The notes under the pieces are model-generated. The model saw nothing but the letters and a program-made list of their open reading frames with translations, was not told the origin of the DNA and did not search any database. A program made the translations under genes and the position numbers. Below, in pieces: positions 32,275 to 42,185 of a DNA stretch of 42,335 nucleotides (positions are counted from its first letter, which is position 1; every line of letters starts with the position of its first letter). The stretch comes from Acidimicrobiia bacterium (GTDB lineage: Bacteria; Actinomycetota; Acidimicrobiia; Acidimicrobiales; JANYDT01). The stretch spans positions 1 through 42,335 of the forward strand of contig JANYDT010000201.1 of the NCBI GenBank assembly GCA_025359845.1, given 5' to 3'.

Positions 32275-32856
32275 ATGGCCAGAATCGAACCCATTGCGTG
32301 GGAGGAACTGCCCGAGGAATCGCGGGCGATGATGGAGTCGGGCACCGCCACCGGCATGTAGTCCACCACGGTGCCGCTGCAGATCATCGCTTACAGCTCG
32401 ACGGCCATGAAAGGGCTCCACGACCAGTACGAAGCGACGTTCCGCAAGGGTGTGCTCGAACCCCGGCTGGTCGAGCTGCTACGCCTCCATAGCGCCCAAG
32501 CGGCGGTGTGCGAGCCATGTTCGGCATCGCGCAAGGACGAATCGATAACCGAAGACGATGTCGCGTGCCTGCTCGATCCGAACCCGTCACGCTTCACGCC
32601 CCGCGAATTCGCCGCACTCCAATTTTTCGACATGCTCGCCGGCGATCATCACTTCATCAACGACGACACTTTCCGGTCACTTCAAAAGGTATTCACGACC
32701 GCGCAGATCGTCGAGATGGCATACCTCTGCTCCGTCAACATCGGTGGACATCGGTTGATGCACACCCTCAGTGTGTTCGGTGCGAGCGCACCGGTGATCG
32801 CTTACGAACCCGGCGACGTGGACCGACAAATGGCGCCGTCACTCGTTGCTGGTTAG
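32275..32856 (+). pseudogene. Carboxymuconolactone decarboxylase/AhpD-like protein with in-frame amber codon
   Basis: MARIEPIAWEELPEESRAMM starts at ATG 32275 behind AAAGGA. The frame meets TAG at 32359-32361 (codon 29, after ATGM) and continues in the same frame as STTVPLQIIAYSSTAMKG to the stop at 32856. Related proteins have an aromatic residue there, so a Tyr or Trp codon probably became TAG. The CxxC (CEPC) and the rest of the AhpD-like fold are intact. 193 codons in all. TAG serves as an ordinary stop elsewhere in the window, so recoding is unlikely. Confidence 0.75.
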
Positions 32857-32879
32857 GTCCCCTACCCGTTAGCAGTCGG

Positions 32880-33746
32880 TTACTGGCGGGCGCGGCCTTT
32901 TTCGGTAAGGCGGATCAGGCCCTCTTGCGCGACAGTTACCACCAACGTTCCGTCGTCGGTGAACATGTTGCCCAGCGCCAAACCGCGGGCGCCGTGGGCC
33001 GAAGGCGACGCCATGTCGTAGAGCACCCAATCGTCGGCTCGGAACGGCCGGTGGAACCACATGGCGTGATCGAGCGAGGCGCCCATCATGGATCCGTCGT
33101 CCCACTTGAGACCGTGGGTGACGAGTATCGAGTCGAGCAGCGACATGTCGCTCGTGTAAGCCAGGACGCAGGCATGCAGGAGCGGATCGTCGGGCAGATC
33201 GCCATCAGCGCGGAACCACATACGCATCACCGGCTCCTGGCGAGCTTCGATGGCGCGGGACGGGGCCACCAGGAAGCGGGTGTCGATGGGCCGGGGCCGG
33301 TGATACCAATCGCCCATTTCGTCGGCCTGATCAGCGAAACGTTCAGTGAACGTGGGCAGGTTTTCGGGGCGCGGCACGTCAGGCATGGGGTGGTGGTGGC
33401 TGGCCCCTCGCTCGGTGACGTGAAAGCTGGCCTGGAGGTTGAAGATGGCCTCGCCATGCTGAATCGCCACCACCCGCCGAGTGGCAAAACTTCGTCCTTC
33501 GCGAATCCGATCGACTTGGTAGACGGTGGGAGTCTTGGCGTCGCCCGGCCGCAAGAAATACGCGTGCAGCGAGTGGACCTGCTTGGATGCATCAACGGTG
33601 CGCCCCGCGGCCACGAGCGCCTGCCCCGCGACCAGGCCCCCGAAGGTGCGTTGGCGGTTCTCGTTGGTGTTCTTACCCCGAAAGATGTTGTCGTCGATCG
33701 CTTCCAAGTCGAGCAGATCGACGAGGTAGTCCAGGGCTGCGGTCAC
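32880..33746 (-). CDS. tesB: Acyl-CoA thioesterase II
   Basis: A 288-residue double-hotdog thioesterase that releases free acid and CoA from acyl-CoA. RTFGGLVAGQALVAAGRTV (residues about 33-51), HSLHAYFLRPGD and the C-terminal ASLDHAMWFHRPFRADDWVLY with the catalytic aspartate are TesB signatures. The start is a GTG that overlaps its own GGGGAGG sequence, so the initiating codon is a little uncertain. It borders the decaying cluster but is intact. Confidence 0.93.
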   Translation of the reverse strand: MTAALDYLVDLLDLEAIDDNIFRGKNTNENRQRTFGGLVAGQALVAAGRTVDASKQVHSLHAYFLRPGDAKTPTVYQVDRIREGRSFATRRVVAIQHGEAIFNLQASFHVTERGASHHHPMPDVPRPENLPTFTERFADQADEMGDWYHRPRPIDTRFLVAPSRAIEARQEPVMRMWFRADGDLPDDPLLHACVLAYTSDMSLLDSILVTHGLKWDDGSMMGASLDHAMWFHRPFRADDWVLYDMASPSAHGARGLALGNMFTDDGTLVVTVAQEGLIRLTEKGRARQ

Positions 33747-33866
33747 CTCCCCATTCTGGCCGGTAATGGCCAGCGACGACGTGAGTCCGAAGGAGGGGGT
33801 CCGACCGAGGGGCCGGACTGCCTTCTAGACTGGGCGCGCTTGAAGTTCATACAATCGATCATCCGC

Positions 33867-34301
33867 ATGGTGTTCAGCGCCAAGTTCATGAAGTTCGCTG
33901 CCGTTTCGGGGGTGGCGATCGTCGTGAGCCTGACGACGTTCGCGCTCGCCTACAACGTGGCCCACTGGGGTGCCGTCCCTGCGCAGGCGCTAGCCGTGGC
34001 TGTCAGCACCCCAGTGTCGTTCTACCTGAACCGAGCATGGGTGTGGCAGAAGTCAGGCAAGTCACACCTGCGCAAAGAGATCATTCCCTTCTGGATCACC
34101 TCGATCATCGGCTTCGTCTTCTCGCTCGGCGCGGCGTGGCTCGGTGAAAGGGTCGCCCGACACTATTTCGACCATCGCGGCGCCCAAACGATCGTGATCA
34201 ACCTCTTCTCGTTGGCCAGCTACGGCATTGGCTGGCTGGCCAAGTTCGCCTACTTCGAGAAGGTCCTCTTCAAGCACGACCCCGCGGCCGCCGCCGCGTA
34301 G
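33867..34301 (+). CDS. GtrA-family membrane protein
   Basis: A 144-residue protein with four hydrophobic helices: FAAVSGVAIVVSLTTFALAY, AQALAVAVSTPVSFYLNRAWVW, FWITSIIGFVFSLGAAWLG and a last one around NLFSLASYGIGWLAKF. NRAWVW is the typical GtrA signature. GtrA proteins are thought to flip lipid-linked sugars for cell-envelope polysaccharides. TTG 33840 is an alternative start giving 153 residues. The helicase-associated gene follows after 12 bp. Confidence 0.85.
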   Translation: MVFSAKFMKFAAVSGVAIVVSLTTFALAYNVAHWGAVPAQALAVAVSTPVSFYLNRAWVWQKSGKSHLRKEIIPFWITSIIGFVFSLGAAWLGERVARHYFDHRGAQTIVINLFSLASYGIGWLAKFAYFEKVLFKHDPAAAAA

Positions 34302-34313
34302 GCGTAGCAAGCT

Positions 34314-36476
34314 GTGCCCGGCGTCGCCGACACCTTACGCACGTTCACCGACGTCGAGTTGGCCGGGTTGCTCGCGTCGCGGCCCGACCTTGTCCAACCG
34401 CCCCTTTCGTCGTTCAACGACTTGGCCACCCGCGTCAGCCAGCCGTACGTGCTCCACGCCGTCCTCGAACGCCTGGACTGCTTCTCTCGCGAGCTGGTAG
34501 AGGCGCTGGCCTATCTTGATAAGGGGACAGCCGCCGACATCGCCGGTCTGGCCAGAACTCCGCTGGCCGAAGCCGACGTCGAGGTCGGACTCCAAAACCT
34601 TCGGCTCCAAATGCTCGCGCTGCGCCGAGGCGATGGACTCTGGGAGCTGCTGCCGGCCCTGCACCGGATGCTGACGGCGCCGTTCGGTCTCGGCCAGTCC
34701 TACGACCGACTCCTCACGGCCCTGACCATGGAAGACCTGCGCCACGTGGCCAATGGCGCCCGAATACCGGCCGTCATACCTAAGGCCAACCTTGTCAAGG
34801 CGCTTGTCGAGCACTTCGAAGCGCCCGGCTGCATCGAGGGGCTCATCATCTCCGGCGGTCACGAAGTCGAGGCCTTGCTGTCGCGGATCGTCGGGTCGGG
34901 CAGCATCGTCGCGGCGCCCACCCAGCAGTATCAGCGCCACCGGCTCAGCGCGCCGGTCCGCTATGTTGTCGATCAAGGGCTGCTCATATCGACGGGATGG
35001 GACACGTTCGCGTTACCTAGCGCGGTCGGTAAGGCGTTGCTGGGGGGGCACGTGATCATCGAGTTTCATCCGCGTCCAGCCGAATCGGCCGCGGTTGACC
35101 GGCCGGCCAAACGCGACGACATGTGCGAGTTGAGCCCGGCCGAGCTGATCGACGCGATAGCGCGGATCGGACGGGCGTGGGGCGCGATGCCCGTCGCCGC
35201 CCTGAAGACCGGAGCCGGCGGCGTGAGCATGCGTGACGTGCGCACGATGGCCAAGCAAATGGGATTGCCGGAGCGAGGTATGGCCCGGCTCATCGAACTG
35301 GCCGGCGTAGCGGGCCTGGTCGCCCACGACTGGCACGTCGACAAGATATCGCCCACCGACGCGTTCGACGAGTGGGTGGCCATGCCCGCCGGCCACCGCT
35401 GGTTGGCGCTGGTTGATGCGTGGAAGGCGTCGCCCGTCGAGTTATCGCGAGCCGGGGCCAAAGACGACAACGACAAAGCCATCGCCGCCATCGCCCGCGA
35501 TTACGTGCAGGACGGGGACGGGGCGTGGCGGCGCAGCCGAGTGGTGAAAGCATTGCTCGACCTTCAAGCCAGGGCTCCCGGCGCGTCGATCGATCCCGAG
35601 TCCGTGGCCCTCAACGTGACGTGGAGCACCCCCGGGCGGTGGGCGTACCGGTACGTGGCCAACAAGCCGGTGGGCTTTCCGGCCGTGGAACTCGTGACCG
35701 ACGTGCTCGACGAACTCGCGCTGCTCGGCCTTGCACGCGCCGATGCCCTCACTGAAGCGGGCCGGGCCGCGCTGGTGGGCAGTCCCGACGACGCCATCGC
35801 CGCGACGGGCTTCCCCGAACCGGTCGCCGTGTACACAGTTTCGGGCGACCTGACTGCGGTCGCTCCGGGCGAAATCGATCCCCGCGTGTTGCGGTTGCTC
35901 GAAGCTATGGCCGACACCGAATCACGCGGGTCGGCAACCGTCTACCGCTTCACCGAGGCGGCCATACGGCGAGCGCTCGACCGCGGTCACTCGGCGGAGG
36001 AACTCTTGGCCCATCTGGAAGCCCACGCCCGCCCGAAGGTGCCGCAGGCGCTGCGCTACCTGATCGAGGACGTGGCCCGGCGCTACGGCGCGGTGCGATT
36101 GGGTTCGGCCGTCGCATACGTCCGCAGCGACGACGCCGCGTTGCTCAGCGAAGTGGCCCGTTCGAAAAAAACGGCGAAGGCCAAGCTCCGTCAGATCGCA
36201 CCGACAGTGGCCATTTCGTCGATACCGATCGAGAAGATCATCCCTATCCTTCGGGAGGCCGGTTTCTTGCCCGTGCAGGAGGCCGAAGATGGAACTGTCA
36301 TCGTGGCCGCGGCCAAGGATGCCCGGGCGAAGCAGCCGATCGGGCGGCGCACCGATGCCGACAAGCGGGCTTTGGCGGAGTGGCAAAGCGGCCTGCGCGA
36401 CGCGGTGAGGGCCGGGAAGACGGCCGTTCCCGCCCACGTACTCGAGACGGTCAGGCGGCTTCGCCGGGGACAGTAG
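34314..36476 (+). CDS. Helicase-associated (XPB/Ssl2-like N-terminal) protein
   Basis: A 720-residue protein from GTG 34314. The N-terminus (TLRTFTDVELAGLLASRPDLVQPPLSSFNDLATRVSQPYVLHAVLERLD) is the start typical of actinobacterial helicase-C-terminal-domain proteins related to mycobacterial Rv0862c. The C-terminal part (LEAHARPKVPQALRYLIEDVARRYGAVRLGSAVAYVRSDDAALLSEV) resembles the XPB/Ssl2-associated domain. It has no Walker A motif, so it is not itself a helicase. In mycobacteria such a gene lies beside the XPB helicase; here none is in the window. A role in DNA repair is inferred. Confidence 0.8.
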   Translation: MPGVADTLRTFTDVELAGLLASRPDLVQPPLSSFNDLATRVSQPYVLHAVLERLDCFSRELVEALAYLDKGTAADIAGLARTPLAEADVEVGLQNLRLQMLALRRGDGLWELLPALHRMLTAPFGLGQSYDRLLTALTMEDLRHVANGARIPAVIPKANLVKALVEHFEAPGCIEGLIISGGHEVEALLSRIVGSGSIVAAPTQQYQRHRLSAPVRYVVDQGLLISTGWDTFALPSAVGKALLGGHVIIEFHPRPAESAAVDRPAKRDDMCELSPAELIDAIARIGRAWGAMPVAALKTGAGGVSMRDVRTMAKQMGLPERGMARLIELAGVAGLVAHDWHVDKISPTDAFDEWVAMPAGHRWLALVDAWKASPVELSRAGAKDDNDKAIAAIARDYVQDGDGAWRRSRVVKALLDLQARAPGASIDPESVALNVTWSTPGRWAYRYVANKPVGFPAVELVTDVLDELALLGLARADALTEAGRAALVGSPDDAIAATGFPEPVAVYTVSGDLTAVAPGEIDPRVLRLLEAMADTESRGSATVYRFTEAAIRRALDRGHSAEELLAHLEAHARPKVPQALRYLIEDVARRYGAVRLGSAVAYVRSDDAALLSEVARSKKTAKAKLRQIAPTVAISSIPIEKIIPILREAGFLPVQEAEDGTVIVAAAKDARAKQPIGRRTDADKRALAEWQSGLRDAVRAGKTAVPAHVLETVRRLRRGQ

Positions 36477-36524
36477 GTCAGTTGAGTCTGCCTGCAGTGG
36501 CTCGCCATCGTCGCCGGCGGGCGG

Positions 36525-37340
36525 TCAACTGTTGGATGAATCGGCGGGGATGGGCTCGGCCGCGCTGGCGCGGATGAATACCGGTTGGTACGGACGTGAC
36601 CGCGTGGGATCGAATGTGTAACCGAGACCGCCGAAGGCGTTAAGACCGCGGACCGTGTGCACTCGATTGCAGATGATCCAAGCCGCCAGTGCGCCGCGGG
36701 CCCGCTTGGCGAAGAAGCTGACGATGCGGTAATCGCCCGATGGGCTGGCGTCGAGGAAGATCGGGGTGACCACGGGGGCGTCGAGCTTGGCCGGGCGAAC
36801 CGAGCCGAAGTACTCGGCCGATGCGAGGTTTACGAGCACGTGGGCACCGGGGCTGGCGGAGAGATCGTCACGCAGTCGCTCAGTGATCTGATCGCCCCAG
36901 TAAGCGTAGAGGTCTTTGCCCCTCGGGTTGGCGAGGCGGGTCCCCATTTCGAGGCGGTACGGCATTATCAGATCGAGGGGCCGCAGCACCCCATACAGAC
37001 CCGATAGGATGCGCAAGGTCTTCTGGGCGTGAGTGAAATCGCGCTCGGAGAACGCGGCGCGAACGTTCATGGCGTCGTAGACATCGCCATTGAACGCGAG
37101 AATGGCGGCACGGGCGTTCTTGCGGGTGAAGGGCCGCTCCCAATCTTGGAATCTTCCGTGGTTGAGGGCGGCCAACTGCGGGGAGATCGACATGAGCGAC
37201 CCGATCTGGTCGGGTGTCTTGACCGCCATGATTTTGATCAGTTCGGCGGAGCAGTCGAGCATGGTCGCTTCTGTGTACTTCTTGGTGGCCAGCGGCGACT
37301 CGTAGTCGAGGGACTTGGCGGGAGACACAACGATCAGCAC
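36525..37340 (-). CDS. yaaA: Peroxide stress protein YaaA (DUF328)
   Basis: A 271-residue YaaA/DUF328 protein, somewhat longer than the E. coli protein (258). LIVVSPAKSLDYES at the start, FNGDVYDAMNV and LRILSGLYGVLRPLDLIMPYRLEMGTR are family hallmarks. In E. coli YaaA limits free iron and DNA damage under peroxide stress. GTG 37340 is the start because homology begins at its second codon; the longer reading upstream is antisense to the fad gene promoter region. It diverges from the fad gene. Confidence 0.92.
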   Translation of the reverse strand: MLIVVSPAKSLDYESPLATKKYTEATMLDCSAELIKIMAVKTPDQIGSLMSISPQLAALNHGRFQDWERPFTRKNARAAILAFNGDVYDAMNVRAAFSERDFTHAQKTLRILSGLYGVLRPLDLIMPYRLEMGTRLANPRGKDLYAYWGDQITERLRDDLSASPGAHVLVNLASAEYFGSVRPAKLDAPVVTPIFLDASPSGDYRIVSFFAKRARGALAAWIICNRVHTVRGLNAFGGLGYTFDPTRSRPYQPVFIRASAAEPIPADSSNS

Positions 37341-37443
37341 GCCATAGGGTATGCGCGTCGGTGCGTGTCGTTCGAGTGGGCACGGACCGCTGACGACACA
37401 ACTGGCTTTGTGTCGCAGCCGCCCGTCCGATTCAATGAGGCTC

Positions 37444-39528
37444 ATGACCGCGATCAACGAAGTCACCGATCTCTCGATGGACGGCGACGTCGCCGTCGTC
37501 ACGCTCGATTCACCGCCCGTCAACGCCCTGAGCGCAAAAGTGCGCGATGGGCTCTACGACGCCTTCGCAGCGGCTATTGCCGATCCGAAAGCCGCCTCCA
37601 TAGTGCTCGTTTGCGCCGGACGGACGTTCATCGCCGGTGCCGACATAACCGAGTTCGGCGGCGCGGCCAAAGGCAAGAGCCTCCAAGAGGTCCAGAAGAT
37701 AATCGAAGACTCGCCTAAGCCCGTGGTGGCCGCCATCCACGGCACCGCCCTTGGCGGTGGTCTCGAAGTGGCGCTTTGCGCCCACTACAGAATCGCCGTT
37801 CCCAGCTCGAAGTGCGGCTTGCCCGAGGTCAATCTCGGGCTGTTGCCCGGGGCTGGTGGCACTCAGCGGCTGCCCCGCATCGTCGGCCCCGAAAAGGCTC
37901 TCGACATGATGACGAGTGGCCAACACATTCCCGCGCCTGAATGCGTGGCCATGGGTCTCGTCGATGAACTGGCGGCCGAAGGGCAACTGCGAATCGACGC
38001 GCTCGCCTTCGCGAAACGGATCATCGCCGAAGGTCGTCCGCTCAAGAAGGTGCGCGAGTCCAACGCCAAGGTCGAGGCGGCCCGCGGCAATCTCGAACTC
38101 TTCGCTGCCTTCCGCGCCGCCAACGCCCGCAAGTTTCGTGGTTTCAAGGCCCCCGAAAGCATCATCCAGTGTGTCGAAGCGGCCGTCGACTTGCCCTTCG
38201 ACGAAGGTCTGGCCGTGGAGCGAAAGTTGTTTGTCGAACTCGTGACCGGCGATCAGTCGGCGGCGCAGCGTTACGTTTTCTTCGCGGAACGCCAAGTGTG
38301 GAAGATCCCCAATGTCGCCGACGACACGCCGACGATCCCGGTTCAGAAGGTCGGCATCGTGGGCGGCGGCACGATGGGCGGCGGTATCGCCATGAATTTC
38401 GTCAACGCCGGCATTCCGGTGACGATCGTCGAGACTTCACAAGCGGCGCTGGACCGGGGGATTGCGGTGGTGCGGGCCAACTACGAACGCAGCGCGAAGA
38501 ATGGCCGCTTCCCGCTCGCCGACGTCGACCGGCGTATGGCGCTGATCACTCCTACCCTTGACCTTCACGACATCGCCGACGTCGACATGGTGATCGAAGC
38601 CGTATTCGAGCGAATGGATATCAAGAAAGAGCTCTTCACCAAGCTGGACAACATCATCAAGCCGGGCGCGGTGCTCGCCACCAACACCTCCGCGTTGAAC
38701 ATCGACGAGATCGCCTCAGTTACGTCTCGTCCGCAGGATGTGATTGGTATGCATTTCTTCTCTCCGGCGAACGTGATGCGACTTCTTGAGGTGGTGCGGG
38801 CCGATCACACGTCCAATACCGTCATCAACACGTCGATGCAGATTGCCAAGAAAATCGGCAAGATCGCCGCGCTCGTCGGGGTGTGCCCCGGCTTCGTCGG
38901 TAACCGCATGCTCGCCGCTCGCGGCCGGGAGGCTCAGGCTCTGCTGAATGAGGGCGCGATGCCGTGGGACGTCGATAGGGCGCTGTACGACTTCGGCTTC
39001 GCCATGGGGCCCTTCCAGATGTCAGACCTCGCGGGGCTCGATATCGGCTGGGTCAAAGAGACCTCAAAGGGGGCGACGATCCGGGATCGGCTGTGCGAAC
39101 TGGATCGGCGCGGCCAGAAAAACGGTGCGGGCTACTATGACTATGACGCCAATCGCGCCTCGACGCCGTCTCCGGTAACCGAAGCGATAGTTCGCGAGTT
39201 CGCGGCCAAGAGCGGTATTGCGCCCCGGACGTTCACCCCGGACGACATCATCGAACGGCTGATCTATCCGATGATAAACGAAGGAGCGAAGATCCTCGAA
39301 GAGAAAAAGGCGATCCGCGCCTCCGATATCGACATCATCTGGATCAACGGGTACAACTGGCCTGTCTACCGCGGTGGGCCCATGTTCTACGGCGACCAGA
39401 TGGGTCTCGACAAACTTCTCGCCCGCCTCAAGGAGTTCCAGGCGCAGGCCGGCGACGTGTGGAAACCGGCCGCGCTGCTCGAGCAACTCGTCGCCGAAGG
39501 TCGTTGCTTCCAGGACGTCAAGCCCTGA
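37444..39528 (+). CDS. Fused enoyl-CoA hydratase/3-hydroxyacyl-CoA dehydrogenase
   Basis: A 694-residue multifunctional beta-oxidation enzyme of the FadB/FadJ type. The crotonase domain (about 1-290) has [21 protein letters not shown] and [14 protein letters not shown], giving both catalytic glutamates. The dehydrogenase (about 300-694) begins with the Rossmann motif [17 protein letters not shown] and has the catalytic His in [15 protein letters not shown] and a C-terminal half with PIYM...-like repeats. It hydrates enoyl-CoA and oxidises the 3-hydroxyacyl-CoA. ATG 37444 follows GAGG. Near a CoA transferase and a thiolase it forms an acyl-CoA group. Confidence 0.95.
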   Translation: MTAINEVTDLSMDGDVAVVTLDSPPVNALSAKVRDGLYDAFAAAIADPKAASIVLVCAGRTFIAGADITEFGGAAKGKSLQEVQKIIEDSPKPVVAAIHGTALGGGLEVALCAHYRIAVPSSKCGLPEVNLGLLPGAGGTQRLPRIVGPEKALDMMTSGQHIPAPECVAMGLVDELAAEGQLRIDALAFAKRIIAEGRPLKKVRESNAKVEAARGNLELFAAFRAANARKFRGFKAPESIIQCVEAAVDLPFDEGLAVERKLFVELVTGDQSAAQRYVFFAERQVWKIPNVADDTPTIPVQKVGIVGGGTMGGGIAMNFVNAGIPVTIVETSQAALDRGIAVVRANYERSAKNGRFPLADVDRRMALITPTLDLHDIADVDMVIEAVFERMDIKKELFTKLDNIIKPGAVLATNTSALNIDEIASVTSRPQDVIGMHFFSPANVMRLLEVVRADHTSNTVINTSMQIAKKIGKIAALVGVCPGFVGNRMLAARGREAQALLNEGAMPWDVDRALYDFGFAMGPFQMSDLAGLDIGWVKETSKGATIRDRLCELDRRGQKNGAGYYDYDANRASTPSPVTEAIVREFAAKSGIAPRTFTPDDIIERLIYPMINEGAKILEEKKAIRASDIDIIWINGYNWPVYRGGPMFYGDQMGLDKLLARLKEFQAQAGDVWKPAALLEQLVAEGRCFQDVKP

Positions 39529-39571
39529 GAAGGTCACCCAGCACGTCACTGCCTCCCGAGCCCCCGGGCGA

Positions 39572-39584
39572 GTCGCGAAGCGAC
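39572..39584. terminator. Small hairpin between convergent genes
   Basis: GTCGC-GAA-GCGAC lies in the 58-bp gap between the fad gene and the convergent CoA transferase. There is no T-run. A weak candidate. Confidence 0.3.
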
Positions 39585-39586
39585 GG

Positions 39587-42001
39587 CTATCCGACGCCCG
39601 GATTGATGGGCGCGTCGGCGATGATGCGCTTGGCCCGGAGCGCGGCCATCTCGGCATCGCTCAGGCCGACCAAGTCGCGCAGGATCTCGTCGTTGTGTTC
39701 GCCGAACAACGGGGAATGTCGACGGGGCGCGGGAGCGGCCTCGGCGAAGCGCCACGAGACGCCCTGCTGGCGGTAGGTGTGCATCTTGGGGTGGTATAGC
39801 TGGTGCCAGTAGTGGCGGGCGACGAGGTGCGGATCGTCGAGCAGGTCGTTGGTGTCGAGGACGGGAACCGCGGCGATACCGGCCGCTTGTAGCGCCGCGA
39901 ACGCGGCGGCCCGGTCCTGGCCGACCAACCACGCCGAGATCCGGTGGTCGAGTTCGTCGTGACGGGCCAGTCGCTCGGCGTACCCGAGCCCTCTGGTTTC
40001 CGGGGCCCCGATAAGGAGGGTCAGCGCGTCCCACTCGGCATCGCGGCGCACGCTGATCACCATCCACTGATCCTCCCCCGCGCACTGGTAGCAGCCTTGG
40101 GGCGCCATCGTGGCGCTGCGGTTGCCCAGCGCCACAGGTTCCGTCCCGCGGCTTCCCGCCACGAACGCATCGCCGATCAGGACGGACGCAGTTTCGCGCT
40201 GGGCCATGTCGACGTGCACACCCTTGCCCGTCGTGTCCCGCTGCAAGAGGCCGAGCGTGACCGCGGCCACCGCGAATGTGCCGGCCACCGGGTCGCCGTA
40301 GGAGATGCCCGACTTGTACGGCTCGCCGTCGCCGTACCCACTGAGCGAGCACAGACCCGACGTCATCTCGATCACCGGACCGAAGCCGACGAAGTCTTTG
40401 TCGGCCCCGGACTTGCCGAACGCGGCCATGCTGATGAGGATGATGTCGTCTCGCTCCGCCCGCAGCGCCTCGTAGCCGATGCCGAGTTTGTCGAGTACGT
40501 CCGCGCGGTAGTTCTCGATGACCACATCACACTCACGAACCAGACGCAGCAGGGTGTCGCGGCCTTCGGGCTGGGCGAGGTCGAGTGTCAGCGATCGCTT
40601 GTCGCGGTTGTAGGCGTTGAAGTAGAAGGCCGAGTTCCAAGGATCGTCGATGCCGGGTTGCGGAATGAGCGTGCGAATGTTGTCCCAGGCCGAGGGCGAC
40701 TCGACCTTGATCACGTCGGCGCCCATCTCGGCGAGGCGCAGCGTGGCGAACGGACCGGCCCACATCATGGTGAGGTCGAGGATGCGAACGCCTTCCAGCG
40801 GCAAACGGGCCCGACCATCGGGCGACGGGGTCGCCGGGCCGCGAGTCGTCGAAGGGGGCGGCTCAGCCGACGAGGCTGCATCGACGGGCTTTGCCGGTGC
40901 CGTCAAAGAGCCTGCCCACGCCGTTGTGGCCGACGCCGGGGATGGCGCCGTGGCCGACGCCGGGGACCACGCGTAGCCAGGGAACGGCCGCCCTGGCATG
41001 CGCACGTCGTTGCCGTGCGCGTCAACGGCGTCATCCCACGAGCCCCGATCGGCTGGCGTCTTGGCCTCCAACAGTTGTCGCGGGGTCATGATCACCCCAA
41101 ATGGGACCTTCGAGGTGAGGCTCAATTCTCGCAATTCGGCCATGGTATGACCGGCCATGAACACGTAGATCTTGCCCGCCAGCTCGGCCTCATTCTGTGG
41201 TTCGAGGCGCAGCAGCGGATCGGCGAAGCGCGGTTCGGCCAACTCGGGATCATCGAGCAGCGCGAAGAACGCAGGGGCCTGCCGAGCGAGCGCGAAAACT
41301 CCGGCCCATCCGTCGACACACGGATAAATGCCCCAGGTCGCTCGAGTCTGATTGCCCATGCGTATCTGGCCGCCCGACCCGGAGTACGACGTCGCTGCGT
41401 TGTAGTACTCGAGCATTCCGGCCGCGCACTCTTGCATCGAGATGTCGATCAGGTCGCCGCGACCATGGCGCAACCTCCCGAGCCACGCTACCGTCGCCGC
41501 CGCGAACGCGTTGGCCCCGCCGAGCGCGAATGATTGCTCCCCTCCCGTGATCAGCGGCGCCCGGCCCGGATCACCGGTGAGCGACATGATGCCGCCCGCC
41601 GCGAACGACGTTGCGCTGGTCGATACGAAGTCGCCATACGGTCCGGTCAGTCCGAACGGGGTTACCGACACAACGATGAGTTCGGGTTGGGCGGCCCGCA
41701 ACGCGGCCCAGTCGATCCCCAAGGTCAGCAGCTCGCGTGGCTGCAGATCCGAGAGCACCAGGTCGGCCTGGGCGAACGCGATCGCCAGCAGCGCCGCATC
41801 GTCAGTGGTCACCACCTCGACCCCCGCGAGCAGGTACGCGCGCTGATCGTCGGTGAGCGCCACCGGCCGGTCCAGCCCCGCAACCTCGACGCGAGTTACC
41901 GATGCGCCGTAACCCCGCAGAAATCGCGCCGCCAGTGACGGCGCAATGCCACCCCCGAGTTCGACGACCTGCATACCTTCAAGAACCGACATGTCACTCA
42001 C
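39587..42001 (-). CDS. Double-domain CaiB/BaiF (class III) CoA transferase
   Basis: An 804-residue protein, about twice the family's normal length, made of two class III CoA-transferase domains. Domain 1 (about 1-345) opens with LEGMQVVELGGGIAPSLAARFLRGYGASV. Domain 2 (about 402-800) opens with LEGVRILDLTMMWAGPFATLRLAEMGADVIKVESP. Each keeps a likely catalytic aspartate (GDLIDISMQE and GVHVDMAQRE). An Ala/Pro/Ser/Thr-rich linker with tandem-like ASATAPSPASAT text joins them. The two halves may fold as a ready-made interlocked dimer. The acyl substrate is unknown; a sterol or fatty acid is plausible. ATG 41992 is an alternative start. Confidence 0.92.
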   Translation of the reverse strand: MSDMSVLEGMQVVELGGGIAPSLAARFLRGYGASVTRVEVAGLDRPVALTDDQRAYLLAGVEVVTTDDAALLAIAFAQADLVLSDLQPRELLTLGIDWAALRAAQPELIVVSVTPFGLTGPYGDFVSTSATSFAAGGIMSLTGDPGRAPLITGGEQSFALGGANAFAAATVAWLGRLRHGRGDLIDISMQECAAGMLEYYNAATSYSGSGGQIRMGNQTRATWGIYPCVDGWAGVFALARQAPAFFALLDDPELAEPRFADPLLRLEPQNEAELAGKIYVFMAGHTMAELRELSLTSKVPFGVIMTPRQLLEAKTPADRGSWDDAVDAHGNDVRMPGRPFPGYAWSPASATAPSPASATTAWAGSLTAPAKPVDAASSAEPPPSTTRGPATPSPDGRARLPLEGVRILDLTMMWAGPFATLRLAEMGADVIKVESPSAWDNIRTLIPQPGIDDPWNSAFYFNAYNRDKRSLTLDLAQPEGRDTLLRLVRECDVVIENYRADVLDKLGIGYEALRAERDDIILISMAAFGKSGADKDFVGFGPVIEMTSGLCSLSGYGDGEPYKSGISYGDPVAGTFAVAAVTLGLLQRDTTGKGVHVDMAQRETASVLIGDAFVAGSRGTEPVALGNRSATMAPQGCYQCAGEDQWMVISVRRDAEWDALTLLIGAPETRGLGYAERLARHDELDHRISAWLVGQDRAAAFAALQAAGIAAVPVLDTNDLLDDPHLVARHYWHQLYHPKMHTYRQQGVSWRFAEAAPAPRRHSPLFGEHNDEILRDLVGLSDAEMAALRAKRIIADAPINPGVG

Positions 42002-42185
42002 GCCGACGAGTGTCGCGGAGCCTCACCTCCCCCCACAACTCGGCGCTCGCGCCGGGGGCCCCCTTTTCGTTCAGGTAGCAGTTCGGGCGCGCCCGTCCGC
42101 GGCCTTCGTGCTACATGAACGGCCCGGGCCACCTGGCAGCGTGAGATTCCACCCGTCCGCAGCCGACATGCGAGGCTTGGAACGC
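42002..42185. other. Divergent intergenic region before the thiolase gene
   Basis: It holds a GC-rich hairpin (GGCGC-TC-GCGCC near 42043) and CCCCCTTTT. It presumably carries promoters for the CoA transferase and the thiolase-like gene, but I see no clear pair of boxes. Confidence 0.35.

Noticed and set aside
32359..32361. Amber recoding (TAG read as an amino acid)
   Set aside because: TAG ends intact genes in the window (for example Fic, GtrA, DinB-like), and no downstream recoding element is visible.
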